Shown: in pieces, positions 6,835-11,181 of the stretch
Layout: each line of letters starts with the position of its first letter
How positions within the stretch are numbered: position 1 is the stretch's first letter
From: Gracilaria vermiculophylla
Lineage: Eukaryota > Rhodophyta > Florideophyceae > Gracilariales > Gracilariaceae
Reading direction: 5' to 3'
Assembly: GCA_019155205.2 (NCBI GenBank)
Contig: JAHNZQ020000172.1
Span: 769,006-780,186 of the forward strand
Length of the DNA stretch: 11,181 bases
Notes under the pieces: generated by a model
Told to the model about the DNA's origin: nothing
Seen by the model: the letters and a program-made list of their open reading frames with translations, nothing else
The model's database searches: none
Program-made: the position numbers and the translations under genes

Positions 6835-8611
6835 ATGTCCGCCACCAACAATCAGTCCGATAATTCTAATCTCACTGGAGTTGGGACTTTAGATCAAGAA
6901 ATTCTGCACACTACTGCCAAGGTGCCCTCCGAGCTGCCTGCAATTGCTACCCGCGAAGTTTACTATCCTGAACGTCTTTCTGCAAACGTCAGTGTAGCGG
7001 AAATTGCCGCATACGCCGAGGTGGTTAAGTTGTACTGCGAAGAAATGCTGGAAGCTTGAAAGTAATCTGAATTTACTGCTGAAGCTCTTTCGATCGAGTA
7101 CACCGCAACGTTTCACGAACACACAATCGAAGCCATGTCGAAGCAGTAAGTGCAAAATTGGATTGCACTTTTGATCTTCCATGGTGTGCACGTGACACGT
7201 AAGCGTTTCTTTCCTCTAGCAATTGCGCTCATTGAATGCCGTTTACAGGAGAAGTTCGTTCCGTCTACTGTCGATACGGGCTCGAAGAGCAAAGTACTTA
7301 GGTCAAAGACGGAGATGAGGGGGGACGAGGCTCTCAGAATGGAATATGCACCCAGTAATCGTATTGCTTCAGACATTAATATTGCAAAGGAAACCTTTGG
7401 TTGAGAAAAATCCAGCAGTTATCATCGATATCCACTTCCATCAGCCTCAAGAAACAACTTCAATCAAGATGCTTCGAACTGTGAAAACCGACGACCAAGC
7501 CATGTTACAGATGAACATGAAAGTGGTTTGACTACCCTGGAGGGTAGAGCACAAACCATCAGACCGAACTCCCAAGCACACAGCACTGGCTCTGCGAGCC
7601 ACTCACTTGGCATCAACGTCTTAATGAAAGCACACCAGGGCTAAGAAAAGTACAGTGGTCGATGTGAGGAAGATCTGTCAGCGGCCTTTTTTCTGTACGA
7701 GACTTTAGTTCGTCTTTGCCTTCTGTCAGATAAGCGAAAGGCTGAAGCGCTTCTTTTCATGTTCAAGGACGAAACAGTGTCATTATGTAGTAGAGTATAT
7801 TGTTCTGATAACACATTTGACGAGGCTCGTCAAAGGATACTGGACTTTTATACTAGTGAAGAGCAAAAGAACCGTATACTACTTCAATGGGAGATTATGA
7901 AGTTGTCGGACGCTATAAAGGACGATCCTGACAGCAGCGAAGCAAAAGTATCCCAAAACATTTTTATTCAAGCTATCTACAATTCAGAAAAAACTTTCCG
8001 TAAACTTTCAGCACGGTGTCCTATTTTGCGATCAGCTAATTATCTCCTTCGATATTGATCGAATCCATCAGTCGCTTCGGTAGCGTGTTCCGAGAACTGT
8101 TCAAAAGAAAATTAACAGGATTGCAACTTTTCTTTCCCACGTAAGAAAACCCGTGAGTTTCTATCTCACTGAGAACGTTGGGGATGATGATGCTGCTCTG
8201 TACAGCCTTGCAGGACGATTTGGTGGTGAAGAAAGGAGATCATTGGCCTCCGCAAGATCTTTCCGACATCAAGGGCACAACCGATGCCTGCGAGTATCCT
8301 CTAAATGGATCAAAGGGGATAAGGGCTGTTATGTCTGCGGAAAAGACCACATGGTCCGAGCTAGCCACTGTCCCGAAGAAGTGCGCGCTGTTATCCAACG
8401 GCTGAAGGCCTCACACCCGTTTGAAATGGGCAGTGTTGAAGGCGTGGTCTACATCTCTGAACAGATAGATGAAGATCAGGTGAACGATGAACCGGAAAGG
8501 GGAGTCCAAATCTCCGACTCCGCCGAAGATAACGCTGCATATCTCACAGCAGACATACACTCCCTGCGAAGAGAAACGGAATTGTATCTTGCAAACTCTT
8601 CGTTAATATAG
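6835..8611 (+). pseudogene. gag: Copia gag with zinc knuckle, broken
   Basis: The nucleocapsid precursor of the retrotransposon, which would package the element RNA. The ATG at 6835 opens a frame followed to 8058 without frame change but through stops at 7057, 7063, 7147, 7402, 7642 and 8056. A serine/asparagine-rich linker (about 7405-7640) leads to the gag core: YSGRCEEDLSAAF, then an FYTSEEQKNRILLQWE block, both typical of copia gag in fungi and oomycetes as I remember them. The frame then shifts by one between 8059 and 8084. The continuation carries RIATFLSHVRK, ALYSLAGRFGGEERR and a zinc knuckle CYVCGKDH (codons 8327-8350) with His and Cys following (8366, 8369), an acidic tail, and TAG at 8609-8611. 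Cys/His spacing is not the standard CX2CX4HX4C. Confidence 0.72.
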
Positions 8612-8965
8612 GAAAGAACATTTGCCACAGACCTTCCAGCCGAAATTGCATATATTTTTTCATTACTATACATGGGAGAAGCCCTGCGTTTGAAATGAGT
8701 CCTCATCGATTCATGTGTGAACAGGTCTTCTGTAATATCACACACATAGTACCGTGCTCATTGTGAAAAGTTTAATGTTCCAAAGAACATAGACACCAGC
8801 AGTGGACGCCCAATGTTTGGCATTGATGGTATAACTAAGGCATTTGGTACTGCATTGGTTCCAATTCCCTTCAAGGACTCGGAATTCGTTACTGATGTAC
8901 AGTTCAAGATAATAAAGGATAAAATACCTACATTACTCAAGACAAGAAACATGAAGGATAATGGA
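8612..8965 (+). pseudogene. Copia protease region, broken
   Basis: The frame of the gag zinc knuckle continues past its stop. The protease-like region has the hydrophobic-hydrophobic-D-S-C pattern (VLIDSCVNRSS, Asp codon 8708-8710) at the place of the retropepsin D-T/S-G loop, then KFNVPKNID, ALVPIPF and KIPTLL, a pattern I know from aspartic proteases of this copia group. TGA at 8696-8698 and TAG at 8747-8749 interrupt it. The second probably replaces a Gln before the YRAHCEKF block. It would have cut the Gag-Pol polyprotein. The exact border with integrase is approximate. Confidence 0.6.
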
Positions 8966-10148
8966 TTGGACTACAGCATCGGAAACGAAATAGTGGAGTT
9001 CAAGAACGCAGAACAGAGTGAGACCATGGACAAATATTTTTTCGCACCCCGTTGGAAGCCTGAAGACGTGAAGTATGCTCTGAACACAGAATCAGAACTT
9101 CGGAAATTTCAACGTGTTTTCGGCCACGTTTCAGTTCACAAGTTCTGTGAAATCTTCTTAAGCGAGCCACTCCCGAGGGAGTGGACGGTTCAATGCGCAA
9201 AACGTTAGATGAAATCATCACAGATTTCGACACTTGTGTCCGGAACGACGCAAGGCCTCGTCCTTTCAAGGTCACCATTGGCACCGATGACTTGAAATTC
9301 AACCACAACATGACAGTTGACGTCATGTACATCAGTAACCGCCCTGTAATCATCTCTTGCATGAGGTCACACATTTCAACGCAGCCCCGTTTCTGCAAAA
9401 CAAGACTTCCAACCATGTCAGGAAAACTATCCTGAAATGTTGGAGCCCTGTCTGCCTTAGATCGCCGGACTTCTCGGACGTAGATCAGGGATGAAACTTC
9501 GTCTCTGCTGAGTTTGCAATTAACGGAACAGCCTATGGCATCACAATTATAGAAGCTCTTACCGTGTCTTCATCGACTATGGCCTACGTCGAGCCCTATC
9601 ACGCGCCTCTTTGCGTTGCCTACCTCCAAGCTCGCGACTCTGTGCCGCGTTCTGAGACAAATGAAGAATGCCTACAGATGGTTGTGAAGGCTGTTATTGA
9701 CACGATTGGCCCGGAAGGGCTATGTCCGACACTATTGGTGTTCGGTGCTCTACCACGCTCAGTCAAGAGAGGATGTTCTGACACTCAACTGCAACGGGCA
9801 CACGCAATGGAAACAGTTTCCAAAGCAGTGCAGAAAGAGCAGGCGGCTCGGTGTCTAGAATTCGGTCTAAAACACGACCACGGTCCCAAGCATATGGAAG
9901 CTGGTTCTGAGCTCCGCAAGCTCCCTACTGGATCTCCAGTTTAGGTTTATAGAAAGCGCAGTATGAAGTGGGAAGGACCTTTCCCTTTTATACAAGTTGA
10001 TGGAGAGAAAACAGTTGTTCAACTTCCGTTTGGCCAAAACATATTGCGTTCTACTGTGGTGAAGTCCGTTATACGTTCCATTTTTAGCGAATACTTGACT
10101 ACACCACACGCAGTAATGATGATTGATACGCAAATGTCTGAGCAATAG
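8966..10148 (+). pseudogene. Copia integrase with DD35E triad, broken
   Basis: The enzyme that would insert the cDNA. The N-terminal zinc region has FGHVSVHKF (His codons 9125 and 9137) and then FDTC, where the family has CDTC, so one zinc-binding Cys is lost (9226-9228). The frame changes near 9170-9200. The core begins at VTIGTDDLKFNHN with the first catalytic Asp at 9319-9321. The frame changes again near 9350. The second Asp is 9483-9485 and the Glu is 9591-9593, exactly 35 residues between them. TGA at 9492 interrupts the core. Downstream come YHAPLCVAYLQARDS and GPEGLCPTLLVFGALPR, typical of this group, then a TAG at 9942 and the KWEGPFPF motif of the C-terminal GPY/F-like domain. A TAG at 10146 follows. 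Confidence 0.82.
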
Positions 10149-10154
10149 AATATA

Positions 10155-10901
10155 GTGGATCCCAGTAAGGATCGTGGTGTTATCGAAGACGACCAGTGTA
10201 GAGTGATGCTTGGTTCTGAGAAGGTCGTGATCGCTTCCCCTGAGGCCACATCCTATTTTGAGAAAGCGCAAAAGGCCAAGCTACATGGTTTGATGAGAAA
10301 TAGTACCTGCAAGGTAGTCAAGCGATCGACTGTGCCAAACAGACACAGGTACTATGGCACTCGTTTTGTTGACGCATATGAAACGATTGCAGGATGACAG
10401 ACAAAAACTCCCGACTTGTGGCTCAGAACTTTTCGGATTTTCAGTCATCCATTACATCCACCAAAGCTCCTACAGTTATCAGACTTATACAAAGGCTAAT
10501 TGTCTGCCTTGCAGCCTGCATACGAGAGAACTTAGCATATTTCTGTGTCATATCGCAGGCATATGCGCAATCCGAGTCACCACTTGAGCGCCAGGTATTT
10601 CTTCGCGCCCCTTTCGAGAATGAAACTTGAAAATGAAGAAGTTCCTCTGCCTTTGAAAGCTCTCTATGATATACCTGAGAAAGAAATACAGTGGATTTTG
10701 ACATGCCAGTCACATAATAAAAAAGCGTTAAAAGTCCGAGCAACAAAAGTGGACCCCTGTGTTTTTCACCGCAGAACTGGATAGCGTTTGGAAGCTCCAA
10801 ATGCAATAAAGGTAGATGACCCATTTGAACATAGCTCCAAAGCGTTCCTTGACTGCCAGGAGAAGTTTTGCCACTTTAAATCCAAGCCACGCATGTTGTA
10901 A
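10155..10901 (+). pseudogene. Ty1/copia reverse transcriptase, 5' part, broken
   Basis: Synthesises cDNA from the element RNA in an active copy. ATSYFEKAQKAKLHGLM and YYGTRFVDAYE are the fingers region of copia reverse transcriptase (RVT_2). The frame changes near 10380-10400 (SRLVAQNF, TKAPTV, SPLERQVFLRAP) and back near 10625 (ALYDIPEKEIQW, DPCVF). TAG at 10782-10784 follows DPCVFHRRTG. The second catalytic box survives as VDD (10812-10820). At the first box the family has D-I-T-Q-A-Y but here it reads V-I-S-Q-A-Y (10547-10564), so that catalytic Asp is Val. The frame ends with TAA at 10899; RNase H is not found. Confidence 0.78.
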
Positions 10902-10913
10902 CGAACCCTGCCA

Positions 10914-11084
10914 TAGACCCTAGCAATTCAAGTGAGTCGCGCTAATACCGCAAGCGTTTTCCCTGCACGTCGCAACGCGGCGCACAAGAACATTGCACTT
11001 TGTCAGCACGACGCTTTGTTCAAACTATTTCGCTACAGTGCGTCGTGTGCTTAAAGTGTAGTGCAACGCCCCGTCGAGGGTCTA
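10914..11084. mobile_element. Small inverted-repeat element, MITE-like
   Basis: TAGACCCT (10914-10921) and AGGGTCTA (11077-11084) are a perfect 8-bp inverted pair. If the outer TA on each side is the target duplication, the ends read GACCCT/AGGGTC, as in Tc1/mariner-type MITEs. Nested inside are TTGCAC (10993-10998) with GTGCAA (11061-11066), and CACGACGC (11007-11014) with GCGTCGTG (11040-11047), so much of the unit can fold on itself. It has no coding capacity. It starts 13 bases after the last retrotransposon codon. Confidence 0.35.
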
Positions 11085-11181
11085 CCGCATCAGCGGACGT
11101 CATAAGTATTTCATCCGCTCCCGGCTGCCACAACCGTGGTTATGAGGAGTATTAGCTTCACTAGCCCCATTTGGGGGTGTC

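Larger units (their letters stand above)
6475..10901 (+). mobile_element. Decayed Ty1/copia LTR retrotransposon, 3'-truncated
   Basis: The order gag, zinc knuckle, protease, integrase, reverse transcriptase identifies the copia (Pseudoviridae-like) superfamily, because integrase precedes reverse transcriptase. Recognisable polyprotein runs from 6835 to 10901 over three frames, with more than ten in-frame stops and at least five frame changes. The similarity stops shortly after the reverse transcriptase VDD box, and no RNase H, polypurine tract or 3' LTR is seen before the window ends. The 5' boundary at 6475 rests only on TGTTGG, a common copia LTR start, and is uncertain. Confidence 0.85.

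Noticed and set aside
9000..10249. Minus-strand frames of 76-138 codons over the retrotransposon
   Set aside because: They lie opposite recognisable integrase and reverse transcriptase coding sequence and show no motif.
768..10784. Alternative genetic code explaining the in-frame stops
   Set aside because: TAA, TAG and TGA all interrupt frames, and true frameshifts are also present, so decay is the simpler reading.
1..11181. CRISPR arrays, bacterial operons, rRNA
   Set aside because: No regularly spaced repeats, ribosome binding sites or rRNA-like sequence were seen; the content is eukaryotic.

Overview
The window looks like a transposon-rich stretch of a eukaryotic genome, most likely an oomycete (water mould or downy mildew), though a fungus is possible. 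This rests on recalled protein family resemblance: a piggyBac-type transposase, a DUF7869-like DDE transposase with terminal inverted repeats, and a Ty1/copia polyprotein of a type I associate with oomycetes and fungi. There are no bacterial operons or ribosome binding sites. No certain intact host gene is present, and almost every recognisable coding region is broken by in-frame stops or frameshifts.

Layout. (1) 3-965 (+): the 3' part of a piggyBac-like transposase, cut by the window edge, with one in-frame stop just before its cysteine-rich tail; a poly(A) signal follows directly. (2) 972-1440: non-coding. On the minus strand it holds tRNA-like A and B boxes, two hairpins (one with a UUCG loop) and a T-run, a possible SINE or other Pol III-type RNA. 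(3) 1441-3945: a complete 2.5 kb DNA transposon bounded by about 50 bp terminal inverted repeats. Its single minus-strand transposase has two in-frame stops and an apparent N-terminal frameshift. The right terminal repeat carries an extra 21 bp that makes a perfect palindrome. (4) 4308-5340 (+): a long broken reading frame of unrecognised function. (5) 5341-6474: short orphan frames, hairpins and poly(A)-like signals, with no secure gene. (6) About 6475-10901 (+): a decayed Ty1/copia retrotransposon with a candidate 5' LTR, then gag, protease, integrase and reverse transcriptase in copia order. It ends inside reverse transcriptase, with no RNase H or 3' LTR seen. (7) 10914-11084: a small inverted-repeat element resembling a TA-flanked MITE.

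The three large transposons represent three mobilisation chemistries: piggyBac, another DDE cut-and-paste type, and copy-and-paste retrotransposition. All appear dead as autonomous elements, although many catalytic residues survive. The parts not explained by known families are the frame at 4308-5340, the small structured minus-strand locus near 1173-1315, and the palindromic right terminal repeat.
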